Positions 23,810-32,480 are shown, numbered from the stretch's first letter. The stretch: 34,382 bases of DNA from an uncultured Clostridia bacterium (GCA_944386805.1 CALXCO010000024.1:1-34382); one strand, 5' to 3'. The notes: a model not told the origin generated them from the letters alone. Program-made: numbers and translations.

Positions 23810-24511
23810 ATGCGTGCCGGGCGTAAACAATCCGCTTTTCACCGGGAAATTTCTCCCGGCAATGGAAATCTTTGCCAAAATCTTAAATGGACCGCCGCAA
23901 AACGCCGCCGGCTGAAATGGGCAGCCTTTGCTGTGCTGCTGGCGGTCGGAATGGCCGCTTTCGCCGGACGAATGCAGCGGGCGGAACAGGCGTTGCTTGT
24001 AACCGGCGCGGTCAGCTGGGCAACGGGACTGCTGAGTGAAAGCGCTGCCGCCGGTATGGACGCCGTCACCGGTTCACTGACCGAACTGGGCACCGATGGC
24101 GATGGAAATGTCACCTATCTTTCGGTCGACCCGGTTCAGCTTAACCTTCTGTCTGCCGCCGCTGTCAGCTATGCACAGCAAAAAATGGGGGAGGGTGGGT
24201 ATGAAATATCGGTCCCGTTGGGGAGTATTTTGTCGAGTGAGTTTTTCTCAGGCGTTGGACCAATGATCACGTTCCGTTATTATCCGGTGGGCGGTGTACG
24301 GGTCTCCTGCCGCAGCAGTACCGAGTCCGCCGGTGTCAACCAGACCGCTTATCGGGTGGTACTCTCGATGGAAATGGAGGTCGCCGCCGTTACAACCTTT
24401 TCTTCCCATACCGTCACTGTCCCGTATGAACTGATCGCTGCTGAAACTCTGGTCGCGGGAGATGTCCCGGCGGTTTACGCATATGCGGCGGGTGAAACAC
24501 GGATGGAATAG
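23810..24511 (+). CDS. yunB: Sporulation protein YunB
   Basis: A 233-residue protein of the YunB family, mother-cell-expressed and needed for normal spore formation in Bacillus. A Lys/Arg-rich N-terminus, then one membrane segment at about residues 39-55, then a conserved extracytoplasmic part (VTYLSVDPVQLNLL near 103, ISVPLGSILSSEFFSGVGP near 131). It has a strong GAAGGAGGG before the ATG. CATATACT at 23766 resembles the -10 of sigma-E/K promoters, a weak hint. This is the best single sign that the organism sporulates. The region after it holds tandem repeats. Confidence 0.9.
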   Translation: MRAGRKQSAFHREISPGNGNLCQNLKWTAAKRRRLKWAAFAVLLAVGMAAFAGRMQRAEQALLVTGAVSWATGLLSESAAAGMDAVTGSLTELGTDGDGNVTYLSVDPVQLNLLSAAAVSYAQQKMGEGGYEISVPLGSILSSEFFSGVGPMITFRYYPVGGVRVSCRSSTESAGVNQTAYRVVLSMEMEVAAVTTFSSHTVTVPYELIAAETLVAGDVPAVYAYAAGETRME

Positions 24512-24601
24512 GTGTGGCGATGTGCAGGTGATGGAAGTATGACCGTACAAAACTGTATTTCAAAGATAAAACCTATTTTTCTCAAATAAAGTTGTACCTG
24601 C

Positions 24602-24950
24602 TGCCCGGCGCGTTCGCTAAGGCTGTTATTTTTACAATCGAGCCCGTCGGGACGCGGGCGACCAACGCGAACTGGGAGCGCAGGCACTGCGCCTGCGTCG
24701 GACTGGGAGCACAGGCACTGTGCCCGGCGCGTTCACAGCGGCTGTTATTTCCACTATCGAGCCCGTCGGGACGCGGGCGACCATCGCGAACTGGGAGCGC
24801 AGGCACTGCGCCTGCGTCGGACTGGGAGCACAGGCACTGTGCCCGCGCGTTCGCTAAGGCTGTTATTTTCGCAATCGAGCGGATTGCCGCAATCCGCAGG
24901 TTGCTAGCAGGAGCGACCATCGCGATCAAGGCAGCGGAAGCATTCCGCGC
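24602..24950. repeat. 119-bp tandem repeat, nearly three copies
   Basis: Copies begin TGCCCGGCGCGTT at 24602 and 24721, and TGCCCGCGCGTT at 24840. The first two are about 92% identical by eye. The third diverges after 24880, where GCGGATT/AATCCGC (arms 24879-24885 and 24891-24897) forms a new 7-bp hairpin in place of GCCCG/CGGGC. Each unit holds two sub-repeats ACTGGGAGC(G/A)CAGGCACTG, with a hairpin changed from GCGCAG/CTGCGC to GCACAG/CTGTGC. It fills the whole gap between yunB and the next gene. A single minus-oriented relative lies at 32388-32480. Confidence 0.9.
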
Positions 24951-25032
24951 CTTGACAGATGGGGAAAAATATAGGATAATAAGAAAAGTATAGCTGGAAG
25001 TTTGCCGATTGGCACCGAAAGGAAGCGTTGAG

Positions 25033-25824
25033 ATGTCCAGAAAGCAGCTTTGCCTGAAAATACTGTCGATTGCGGTGATTGCCGCCGGTATGCTGATGCT
25101 GCTGGCTGCCGCCGTCTTTGGCGTCCTCTCACGGATGTCCGGGGATGGTACTGTCCATTTGTTGGGCAGCCGCTTCGCAGCAGTCGAAATTAGTCAGCCT
25201 GATTACCCTCGCGGCAGCCTCGTCCGTCTCGGTCAGGGCTCTATCCCTGAAAATGTCCCCGTCGCTGTCAACAGCGGCGGCGTCGCGGTCATCTCCTTTG
25301 AACAGCTCGCCGGCGTCGAGGAAAGCTCTTTCTCACGTCAACAAATCCTCGGTGGCGTGGAACTCTGCCTCCCGTTGGCTGGTTGGCTGCTGATCTGGGT
25401 CCAGACAACCTCCGGGATGGTGCTGTGTATGGCTCTGTCCGGCGCGGTCGCCTGTGGCGGCGGCGCTCTGCTGGCTGGGGCAAGACGTAAATCCGGTGTC
25501 CAGTCTGCTTCCGTTCAGCCGCTCAGCGAATCCTCTTCCGACCCGTTCCCTGAGCTGGATTATAAGCTCGGCCGCGGGAATGTTCAGGTCGCGCCTTCTG
25601 CCGTGAAAACGGTCGTCATTACCCAGACGCGCGCCGCTTCCTCGGCTATCCGCTCCCAAAAAGGTGAGGTCCGTATCTTTGCGTCCGGTCAGGAAAAAGT
25701 CCTGCCTTTGAACGTCGGTAAACGGGTCGTTACCCTCGGTGGTTATACCATTACCGTCGAAATCGCAAAAACACCTGAACGGACTGAGGATATTACCAGA
25801 GAACTGCCAGTTATCAGAAGTTAA
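25033..25824 (+). CDS. Membrane protein, degenerate SipW-like signal-peptidase-like
   Basis: 263 residues. N-terminal membrane segment (about residues 8-32), an extracytoplasmic part with RFAAVEISQPDYPRGSLV (residues 47-64), then a second and third membrane segment near residues 113-150. The stretch IS-Q-P-D-Y-PRGSL lines up with the S-M-E-P-x-x-P-x-GSL motif of SipW-type signal peptidases, one residue short. The C-terminal 120 residues are soluble, with a beta-rich end. I did not find a dyad Lys or His in the expected place, so it may be inactive. Start at 25033 follows AAAGGAAG. The link to SipW is inference. Confidence 0.55.
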   Translation: MSRKQLCLKILSIAVIAAGMLMLLAAAVFGVLSRMSGDGTVHLLGSRFAAVEISQPDYPRGSLVRLGQGSIPENVPVAVNSGGVAVISFEQLAGVEESSFSRQQILGGVELCLPLAGWLLIWVQTTSGMVLCMALSGAVACGGGALLAGARRKSGVQSASVQPLSESSSDPFPELDYKLGRGNVQVAPSAVKTVVITQTRAASSAIRSQKGEVRIFASGQEKVLPLNVGKRVVTLGGYTITVEIAKTPERTEDITRELPVIRS

Positions 25825-25826
25825 AA

Positions 25827-25870
25827 TTGCAGCAATTTTCAATTAAATTTTTATTTGCTGCAACATTTTT
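25827..25870 (+). terminator. Rho-independent-like terminator
   Basis: TTGCAGCAA and TTGCTGCAA (arms 25827-25835 and 25855-25863) form a 9-bp stem with an AT-rich loop of 19 nt, followed by CATTTTT. It ends the gene at 25033. The rest of the gap to 26044 holds nothing I can name. Confidence 0.65.
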
Positions 25871-26044
25871 CGCCTCTGCTGACACTTATATATTGAAAAC
25901 CGGGTTTAATTTGTCTGCTTTTTGGGAAATAGGCAGCCAGCCGGTAAGGTGATTGGCAGTTCGCGGCTGATATTGTTTCAGCTGCGCGGGCCGCTTCCCT
26001 GATTATATCATTATTATTATTTTTGTTTAAGGAGTGATCGATTG

Positions 26045-27319
26045 ATGAAACATAGAGGGGTGCTGCGCACCATATCTTTTCTCGCCGCTTCGATGATGGC
26101 GGCGGCTTCGCTGCTGGTAACGCCGGTCGTCGCCGCTGACAGCGAGGCAGAAGAGGTATTGGGGCGCCTGTCCGGGTCAGCTTCTGTTTCCCAGACCCCG
26201 GCAAGCACCAATGTCGCACAACAGGATGAGGTCAACGCAATCTGGATTGCGTTCCTTGACCTGCAAAAAATTCTTCCCGGTAAGAGTGAGAGCGCTTTCC
26301 GGGCTTCGGTTCAGCAGATGTATCAGAACTGTGTCAGCGCCGGACTGAATACTGTAATTGTTCAGGTTCGTCCGTATGGTGACAGCTTCTATCCGTCTGA
26401 TCTGTTCCCGTGGTCAAGCTATGCTTCCGGTAAGCTCGGCACCAGCCCTGGATTTGACCCGCTGGAAATCCTCGTCGATGAGGCGCATAAAAAGGGCCTG
26501 ACCTTTGAAGCTTGGGTCAACCCGCTCCGTCTGATGACAGAAAGTGAAATCAGCTCGGTATCGTCCTCTTACCCGGTCCGCCAGTGGTATGATAACCCCA
26601 CCAAAAAGGCACAGAACCTGATCTCTTATGGTGGTCGGCTCTACCTCAACCCCGCTTCCAAAGAAGCACGTCAGCTGGTTGTGGACGGCGTGGTCGAGAT
26701 TATCGAAAATTATGACGTCGACGGCATCCATATCGATGACTATTTCTATCCGTCCTCCCTCCCGGAAAGCTATGACCTCGCTTCCTATCAGAGCAGCGGC
26801 ACCAATCTTTCCCATGCGGACTGGCGGCGGCAGAATATCACCACTTTGATGGGTGAGATGTATTCGGCGATTAAAAAAGCTGATTCGTCCTGTATCTTTG
26901 GGATCAGCCCCCGTGGTATCGTCAGCCAGGACTATGATCTGGTTTATGCCGACGTCGCTTACTGGGCATCCCATTCGGGTTACTGCGATTACCTCGCACC
27001 TCAGGTCTACTACGGGTTTGAGCATGCGACCGCTCCTTATGACGAAATCGTCAAGGAATGGAGCGAAATGACCACTGCTCCCGGTGTCAGCCTGCGTATC
27101 GGGCTTGCTGCTTATAAGGTCGGTGCGGTCGATAACTACGCCGGCAGCGGTAAGAATGAATGGACTCAGAATACCGATATCATCGCCCGGCAGATCGACC
27201 TCTCCCGTCAGTATGATAACGTTGAAGGAATCATCCTCTTCCGTTATGACCAGATCTTTACCAGTCCCAACAGCGCCATGACCGTGGAAAAAAAGAACTT
27301 CATGGCCTTATTGCAGTAA
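26045..27319 (+). CDS. Secreted glycosyl-hydrolase-like protein, GHL10 (DUF187) family
   Basis: 424 residues. A signal peptide of about 31 residues (basic start, hydrophobic AAASLLVTPVVAA) precedes a Ser/Thr-rich linker and a TIM-barrel GHL10 domain from about residue 60. Typical stretches: VIVQVRPYGDSFYPSDLFPWS near 105, WVNPLRL near 158, DVDGIHIDDYFYP near 228, ISPRGI near 290 and YLAPQVYYGF near 318. The family acts on cell-wall or similar glycans. Start ATG at 26045 has AAGGAG 10 nt upstream; a TTG just before is less likely. The next gene, an amidase, begins 15 bp after its stop. Confidence 0.9.
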   Translation: MKHRGVLRTISFLAASMMAAASLLVTPVVAADSEAEEVLGRLSGSASVSQTPASTNVAQQDEVNAIWIAFLDLQKILPGKSESAFRASVQQMYQNCVSAGLNTVIVQVRPYGDSFYPSDLFPWSSYASGKLGTSPGFDPLEILVDEAHKKGLTFEAWVNPLRLMTESEISSVSSSYPVRQWYDNPTKKAQNLISYGGRLYLNPASKEARQLVVDGVVEIIENYDVDGIHIDDYFYPSSLPESYDLASYQSSGTNLSHADWRRQNITTLMGEMYSAIKKADSSCIFGISPRGIVSQDYDLVYADVAYWASHSGYCDYLAPQVYYGFEHATAPYDEIVKEWSEMTTAPGVSLRIGLAAYKVGAVDNYAGSGKNEWTQNTDIIARQIDLSRQYDNVEGIILFRYDQIFTSPNSAMTVEKKNFMALLQ

Positions 27320-27334
27320 AAGGAGATAAGGACG

Positions 27335-29020
27335 TTGAACTCTTGTAAGACTCTCTCCCCAAGGTCGGGGATTTGCAGCAAAACTGCGCGGATTACCGCG
27401 CTTTTGCTGGCGGTCATGTTCCTGTTTTCCGGCTTTTCGGCAATGGCTGCCGAAAGCGTCATGACCCGCATTATTGAAGATATTCAGCCGAAAACTGAAT
27501 CGACCGTCGTCGCCGGTTCTACCCAGACCATTCGGGTTCTGGCTGACCGGCAGGCTGACGTTACCGCAACGGTCGGCTCTCAGAAGGTTACCCTCCGTCG
27601 TACTTCCGAACAGAGTGAGGACGGATACTACTGGTTTGAAGGGGAATGCACGATTCCTTCTTCCGGTTCCGGTCTGACCATTTCGGCTTCGGCAACACTG
27701 AATGGCCGTACCCAGACACGGACGGGCGGTACCTTTACCGTCTATAACGCTGAGGTCCTTCCTGAGGAAGAGGACAGCAGTCAGACCGTAACAGGGGACA
27801 TGCTGACCATCTCCGGTGCAAAGAGCTTCTCCGGCAAACAGATTCAGGTTACCGCAGATTATGCCGATGTCTTTATCCCGGCAGAAAATGACCGGAATGA
27901 GGATTATGCGGCACCGTATTATTACCAGATGCCCAAGGGTACCATCGATTATGTTACATCCGGTCCCGACAGCAACAATATCTACTGGCTCGCTTCCGGA
28001 CGTAAAGTCTCGGCTGCAAAGGTTACCCAGCTCGCCTCCTCCGGCAGCCAGGGTGAAAATACCATCAGTTCGATCGGCCTTTCGGCTGACAGCAGCTGTA
28101 CATACCTGACGGTCGGCGAGAAATGGAAGGTGCCGTTTAATATTGAGGTGGAGACGATACAGTACGCTTCCTCCACCAGCAATACCGTCACCAACTTTAC
28201 CCCTCAGAAAGTAAAAATTGTCTTTGACTATACGACCGCAATCGTCAATACCGGGGTCAGCATTCCGTCCAACAGCTGCTTCTCGGATGTCAAAGTCTCG
28301 ACCCGGACAACCAATGGCGTTCCGCAGTGTGTGATTGAACTGACGCTGCGCAAGGGTGCTTATTATGGCGCTTATGCTGAATACTCCGGCAACAAACTTC
28401 AGCTCAAGTTCTATAACCCTGTATCCTCGCTGAAGGGTGCACGAATTGTCATCGATTCCGGCCACGGCAGCTATACCTCCGGCGGTACCTTCGATACCGG
28501 CGCACTGGGTGTCAACTCTACCCAGGAAGCGTATGAGAACTACCGCAAGGCAACTGCTCTCCGGGATGAACTGGTCTCCCGCGGCGCAGAAGTTTACCTG
28601 CTGGACACCTATAAGACAAGCAATCTGTACAGCCTGTATGACCGTGTCGATGCGGCCATCGACTGGGAGCCGATGGTGTATGTTTCGGTACACCACAACT
28701 CGTCAGCTACCTCGACAACTGCACGTGGTATCGAGGTCTATTACAACAATCCCTGGTCGGTCTATGTGGCAAAGAATATCTGCAACAATATCTTTACCGC
28801 TTATCAGGGCATGGCCAACGGTTCGTCTGCCGTCAACCGTGGATATAAGTTCTCGGAATACGCAGTCACCCGTGTTAAACAGTTCTCGGCGGTGCTGATT
28901 GAATATGGATTCCTGACCACTCCGGTCGAAAATACCATCCTGACCAATCAGACCAATATCCAGAAATTCGCTGAGGCAACAGCGGATGGTTTGGAGGATT
29001 ATTTCGCAGGCGTTAAGTAA
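27335..29020 (+). CDS. N-acetylmuramoyl-L-alanine amidase (Amidase_3)
   Basis: 561 residues, secreted. It opens with TTG at 27335, which is favoured because AGGAG lies 9 nt upstream and a signal peptide (ARITALLLAVMFLF, ending near AMAA) follows directly. A 250-residue N-terminal region is probably beta-rich and may bind wall. The catalytic domain runs from about residue 369: IDSGHG (zinc His377), a Glu in STQEAYENYRKA, VSVHHNSS near 450 and IEYGFLTT near 520. The family cleaves the lactyl-peptide bond of peptidoglycan. It forms an operon with the GHL10 protein; both may act in spore or division-site wall remodelling (inference). Confidence 0.93.
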   Translation: MNSCKTLSPRSGICSKTARITALLLAVMFLFSGFSAMAAESVMTRIIEDIQPKTESTVVAGSTQTIRVLADRQADVTATVGSQKVTLRRTSEQSEDGYYWFEGECTIPSSGSGLTISASATLNGRTQTRTGGTFTVYNAEVLPEEEDSSQTVTGDMLTISGAKSFSGKQIQVTADYADVFIPAENDRNEDYAAPYYYQMPKGTIDYVTSGPDSNNIYWLASGRKVSAAKVTQLASSGSQGENTISSIGLSADSSCTYLTVGEKWKVPFNIEVETIQYASSTSNTVTNFTPQKVKIVFDYTTAIVNTGVSIPSNSCFSDVKVSTRTTNGVPQCVIELTLRKGAYYGAYAEYSGNKLQLKFYNPVSSLKGARIVIDSGHGSYTSGGTFDTGALGVNSTQEAYENYRKATALRDELVSRGAEVYLLDTYKTSNLYSLYDRVDAAIDWEPMVYVSVHHNSSATSTTARGIEVYYNNPWSVYVAKNICNNIFTAYQGMANGSSAVNRGYKFSEYAVTRVKQFSAVLIEYGFLTTPVENTILTNQTNIQKFAEATADGLEDYFAGVK

Positions 29021-29037
29021 AATAAAATACAGTTTTA

Positions 29038-29071
29038 CCGCAGAGGCAAAAACCTCTGCGGTTTTTCTTTT
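29038..29071 (+). terminator. Rho-independent terminator
   Basis: A perfect 9-bp stem (CCGCAGAGG / CCTCTGCGG) with a 6-nt loop, followed by TTTTTCTTTT, 17 bp after the amidase stop. Confidence 0.95.
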
Positions 29072-29212
29072 GCACGGAATTTGTGCTGACTGTCTGTTGA
29101 AGGATGATTTGTGATGATAACAGGTAATTTGCAGGCAAAACCATATGAAACAGTTAAATCGTGGAATACTCTGTGGGTAAGTTTTTATAAAAACCGGAAA
29201 ATGGATAAAATG

Positions 29213-29233
29213 ATCTTAAGGAAACCTTAAGAT
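29213..29233. repeat. Short perfect palindrome with 3-nt loop
   Basis: ATCTTAAGG (29213-29221), AAA, CCTTAAGAT (29225-29233). It lies upstream of a promoter rather than after a gene and has no long T-run, so it is more likely an operator or a stray hairpin than a terminator. Confidence 0.6.
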
Positions 29234-29242
29234 TTCTGCTGC

Positions 29243-29271
29243 TTGGTTTTTAAAATGAAAAAAGTTACAAT
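29243..29271 (+). promoter_or_regulatory. Sigma-A-type promoter
   Basis: TTGGTT (29243-29248), a 17-bp spacer and TACAAT (29266-29271), about 40 bp upstream of the gene at 29311. The palindrome at 29213-29233 ends 10 bp before the -35 box. Confidence 0.65.
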
Positions 29272-29310
29272 AAATGTAATGAAAGATGAACGAAAGGCAG
29301 GTCCTATTCT

Positions 29311-29919
29311 ATGCAGGGTAATAGTCACATCCGTCTTGGGCGTCAGCTCGCGGACCAGTTTGAAATAACAGGAATTGCACGGGCAGCGTTCCTTTACGGC
29401 AATATTCAGCCCGATCTCGCAGTTCCCAGCCATCTCGGTGAAGATACCGGCCGTAGATTGGACGGCCATAATTTTAAAACCGCTTCTGTTCGGGTCATGG
29501 CGCTGTTTTACCGGCTGCGGTACGGATGCGTGGGTGCACAGGATTATTTCCTGCTCGGCAAGCTGTGCCACTACGCCGCCGATTGCTTCACCTGGGCACA
29601 TAATGAGGACTATCCGGGCACCCTTTCGGCGCACGTCAGCTATGAACACCGGCTGGATAAGATGCTCCGCGATAAGGCGGGACAGTCGGTGCTGACACCT
29701 GACGAACTTGATGAACTGTCTCTGCCGGAATTCTTCTTCCGGGCACACCAGCTCTACAGTCGCCGTCAGCCGGGATTGGAAAGAGATCTGCTCTTTATCC
29801 GGATGGTCACCAGCCAGATCGTCGCGGTGCTGGGTGAAGGCGCATTCTTACAGGAATGTAAGGCTGCACGGCAAACTGTAAGCCAAATCGATGGCAGCTT
29901 TTCCGCCCGCCTGATATAA
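29311..29919 (+). CDS. Zinc-dependent phospholipase C-like protein
   Basis: 202 residues, again of the PF00882 type. Zinc-ligand-like residues: HIRLG near the N-terminus, LYGNIQPDLAVPSH near 28, HNFKTAS near 52, LLGKLCHYAADCFTWAHN near 81 and HVSYEHRLDKML near 108. It lacks a signal peptide. Start ATG at 29311 follows AAAGGCAGG. It heads a plus-strand run with VanZ, TVP38/DedA-like and glycosyltransferase genes, which points to membrane-lipid business. Substrate unknown. Confidence 0.8.
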   Translation: MQGNSHIRLGRQLADQFEITGIARAAFLYGNIQPDLAVPSHLGEDTGRRLDGHNFKTASVRVMALFYRLRYGCVGAQDYFLLGKLCHYAADCFTWAHNEDYPGTLSAHVSYEHRLDKMLRDKAGQSVLTPDELDELSLPEFFFRAHQLYSRRQPGLERDLLFIRMVTSQIVAVLGEGAFLQECKAARQTVSQIDGSFSARLI

Positions 29920-29990
29920 TGGTGACAGGACGGAAGTTCGGGCAAGATTAAGCTGCCGCGGATTCCGTCAGGTCAAAGGGGGAAATGCAG

Positions 29991-30614
29991 ATGCTGCGGA
30001 TGTATACAATTGGAATGGAAAGCGCGGCGGCGAGTATCCTGCTGCTGCCGGCAATGTGGGCAGGGCTGGAAGGCTGCCGCAGAAATATGACAGTGGTCCG
30101 GCGGATGATGCTGATGATGCTGGCTGTCTATTTTTGCGGAGTTTGCTCGGCAACCGGTCTGCCGACAATGGTCAATATGCGGTTCGCGCCACGGTTTAAC
30201 TTGATTCCACTGGTCGACTGCACCGAGGACCCGTTTGGTTATCTGTGCAATACCGTGCTCAATCTGCTGCTGTTTGTTCCGTTTGGATTTTTCGCGCCGC
30301 TGTTGTGGCGGCAGCTCAGAAGCGGTCTTCGGACAGCTGCTGCCGGGCTGTGCTACTCGGCATTTATTGAAGTGTCTCAGATGTTCTCCGGCAGACTGAC
30401 CGACGTCGACGATCTGATCGTCAATACCGCCGGTGCAGTGATCGGGTATCTGATTGCAAAATTTGTATATCGCAAAATCGCGGTTCGCTGGCAGCTGCAC
30501 CTCGTTGGAGAAAATGCCGGTCAGAATGGCCTTGTCGGGCTGATTGGTCTTGCGACGCTCTGCACAGCGGTGATGTACTTTGTTCGTCCGATGGCAAAAC
30601 TGCTGTTTTGCTGA
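29991..30614 (+). CDS. VanZ-like family membrane protein
   Basis: About 207 residues with four to five hydrophobic segments. The VanZ core is clear: NLIPLVD near residue 72, NTVLNLLLFVPFGFFAPLL near 88, SAFIEVSQMFSGRLTDVDDLIVNTAGA near 122-148. VanZ confers low-level teicoplanin resistance in enterococci; most homologues, including this one in a non-van context, have unknown roles. I placed the start at ATG 29991, 8 nt from GGGGG; ATG 29985 is only 2 nt from it. No van genes nearby. Confidence 0.9.
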   Translation: MLRMYTIGMESAAASILLLPAMWAGLEGCRRNMTVVRRMMLMMLAVYFCGVCSATGLPTMVNMRFAPRFNLIPLVDCTEDPFGYLCNTVLNLLLFVPFGFFAPLLWRQLRSGLRTAAAGLCYSAFIEVSQMFSGRLTDVDDLIVNTAGAVIGYLIAKFVYRKIAVRWQLHLVGENAGQNGLVGLIGLATLCTAVMYFVRPMAKLLFC

Positions 30615-30672
30615 GTAAATAATGGCTATGGGAAATCAAAATCGTCCATCGCGGGGAGAGAAGGGGAAGAAA

Positions 30673-31287
30673 ATGGAAAAAACATGCAAATTGAACGACC
30701 GGGTGCAAATGATGTTGCAGGTCTTGACAATAGGTGGATTGGCGGGAAGTATCCTGCTGGTTGTCATGGGTTGGAGAGCCGGGCTGCTGACTTCGCCTGA
30801 GGCAATGAGTGCATTTGTGTCCGGATTGGGAATACTGGGGATTTTTGTGTTTATCGCGTTCCAGGCTGTGCAGGTCGTTCTGCCGGTACTTCCGGGCAAC
30901 CTGGGGTGCCTGGCCGGTGTGATGATGTTCGGCGCTTGGAAAGGATTTATCTTTAATTATATCGGGATTTGTCTGGGATCGCTGATGGCGTTCGGCCTGG
31001 CAAAAATGTACGGCCGTCCGCTATTAAAAAAATTATTCAGTGAAAAACTGATGGCTAAATATGAACATTGGACGGGTGAGGGAAGCCCGTTTGCAAAATT
31101 GTTCGCAATTGCAATTTTTATGCCGGTCGCGCCGGATGACTTTCTCTGCTATCTGGCAGGTACGACCGAAATGAGCTGGAAACGTTTTACAATTATCATC
31201 CTGCTGGGTAAACCGGCGGCGCTCGCACTGTACAGCATGGGTCTGACAGTGGTCTGGCAGCAGATCGTCCGGCTGATCGGCGGATAA
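30673..31287 (+). CDS. TVP38/TMEM64 (DedA-like) family membrane protein
   Basis: 204 residues with about five or six hydrophobic segments. It has the SNARE-associated/VTT-domain features: VVLPVLPGNLGCLAGVMMFG near residue 70-90, GSLMAFGLAKMYGR near 103 and FMPVAPDDFLCYLAGTTEM near 150. Members move lipids or help maintain the membrane potential. Start ATG at 30673 follows AAGGGGAAG. The next gene, a glycosyltransferase, starts 19 bp later, suggesting glycolipid work. Confidence 0.9.
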   Translation: MEKTCKLNDRVQMMLQVLTIGGLAGSILLVVMGWRAGLLTSPEAMSAFVSGLGILGIFVFIAFQAVQVVLPVLPGNLGCLAGVMMFGAWKGFIFNYIGICLGSLMAFGLAKMYGRPLLKKLFSEKLMAKYEHWTGEGSPFAKLFAIAIFMPVAPDDFLCYLAGTTEMSWKRFTIIILLGKPAALALYSMGLTVVWQQIVRLIGG

Positions 31288-31306
31288 ATGACGGGAGGTT
31301 TCAGGT

Positions 31307-32317
31307 ATGCGGGTACAGATTTATAACGGGTCAATGCGGCTGGTCGCACACAGCGGCGTCGGACAGGCGATGCTCCATCAGAAAAAGATGCTGCACTGCG
31401 TCGGAATCGAGGCGACCGACGATTGGGATAACCAGGCACCGATTCATCTGAATACCGTCTTCCCGGATGCGGTGCTGACCGCTGTTGCGGCTAAAATCCG
31501 CGGAAGAAAAGTCATATATTACGGCCATTCGACCGAAGAGGATTTCAAAGGCTCCTTTATCGGGTCGACGATGATGGCACCGCTGTTCAGACGGTGGATT
31601 ACCTTCTGCTACAGCCTTGGGGATGTCGTGATTACCCCGACCGAGTACTCTCGCAGGCTGCTGATCGGATACGGTATCAAAAAGCCGGTCTACAGCCTCA
31701 CCAACGGCATCGATACCACCTTTTTCCACCCTTCGCAGGAGGCAGGAAAACGGTTCCGCAGCCGGTATAACCTTGCCGATGACCAGAAGGTCGTCATCTC
31801 GGTCGGGCACTTTATCCAAAGAAAAGGTCTGCCCGAATTCGTAGAACTGGCAAGGAAAATGCCGGATGTACGGTTTTTCTGGTTCGGTGAAACGCCGCTT
31901 TCGATGGTCCCGGAAGTGATTCGCGAGGCTGTCCGCAATGCTCCTGAAAATTTGACTTTTGCCGGGTTTGTCTCGCAGGGTGAGCTTCGGGACGCGTATT
32001 GTGGCGCAGATTTGTTTGCATTTTTGTCTCAGGAGGAAACCGAGGGAATCGTTGTGCTGGAGGCGCTCGCTTGTGGTGTGCCGGTTCTGGTCAGGGATAT
32101 CCCGGTGTATAATGGCTGGCTTAAGGACGGCAAACAGGTATATATGGCGGACAGCGATGACGGATTCTATGACCGTACGAATGCGATTTTGTCCGGAAAA
32201 CTGCCGCCGCTGACAGAGGCCGCTCTCGAAACCGCTGAGAGCCGCAGCATGGCTGCGACTGGCCGTAAACTACGCAGTATTTATCATCGTCTTGGAATCG
32301 ATGAGGACGGAAACTGA
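31307..32317 (+). CDS. Glycosyltransferase family 4
   Basis: 336 residues, GT-B fold. The N-terminal domain has YGHSTEEDFKGSF near residue 72 and a nucleotide-sugar domain from about residue 155 (VISVGHFIQRKG). The E-x7-E motif is EETEGIVVLEALACGVPVL near residue 242. A TPTEYSRRLL stretch near residue 110 is typical of the family. Start follows GGGAGG. In similar Clostridia neighbourhoods such enzymes add sugars to membrane lipids; the acceptor here is not known. Directly after TVP38, probably one operon. Confidence 0.9.
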   Translation: MRVQIYNGSMRLVAHSGVGQAMLHQKKMLHCVGIEATDDWDNQAPIHLNTVFPDAVLTAVAAKIRGRKVIYYGHSTEEDFKGSFIGSTMMAPLFRRWITFCYSLGDVVITPTEYSRRLLIGYGIKKPVYSLTNGIDTTFFHPSQEAGKRFRSRYNLADDQKVVISVGHFIQRKGLPEFVELARKMPDVRFFWFGETPLSMVPEVIREAVRNAPENLTFAGFVSQGELRDAYCGADLFAFLSQEETEGIVVLEALACGVPVLVRDIPVYNGWLKDGKQVYMADSDDGFYDRTNAILSGKLPPLTEAALETAESRSMAATGRKLRSIYHRLGIDEDGN

Positions 32318-32387
32318 TCGCTTTTACATAATATAGGTTACTTTGGTGAGAGCACAATTCGCATACACTTTCCATCTGTTCACACGA

Positions 32388-32480
32388 GCGGCGCAGAGCC
32401 TGCGCTCCCATATTCGCGGCGGTCGCTCGCGTGCCGACTCGCTCGATTGCGATAGTAACAGCCTTTGCAAACGCGCCAGA
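32388..32480 (-). repeat. Single diverged copy of the 24602 repeat family
   Basis: Read on the minus strand it contains GGCGCGTTTGCAAAGGCTG, CAATCGAGCGAGTCGG, CGAGCGACC and GGGAGCGCAGGCTCTGCGC, matching the 119-bp unit at 24602-24720 over about 90 bp (roughly 80% by eye). The hairpin GCGCAG/CTGCGC is kept with a changed loop. It lies in the gap between the glycosyltransferase gene and the hairpin-array element. Confidence 0.75.

Noticed and set aside
24602-24950. CRISPR array
   Set aside because: The units are nearly identical along their whole 119 bp, with no short repeat separated by unique spacers and no cas gene nearby.
24592-24993. Open frame of 133 residues across the 119-bp repeats
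   Set aside because: The repeat unit is not a multiple of three, so successive copies are read in different frames. There is no ribosome site. The repeated peptide similarity is noted as a finding only.
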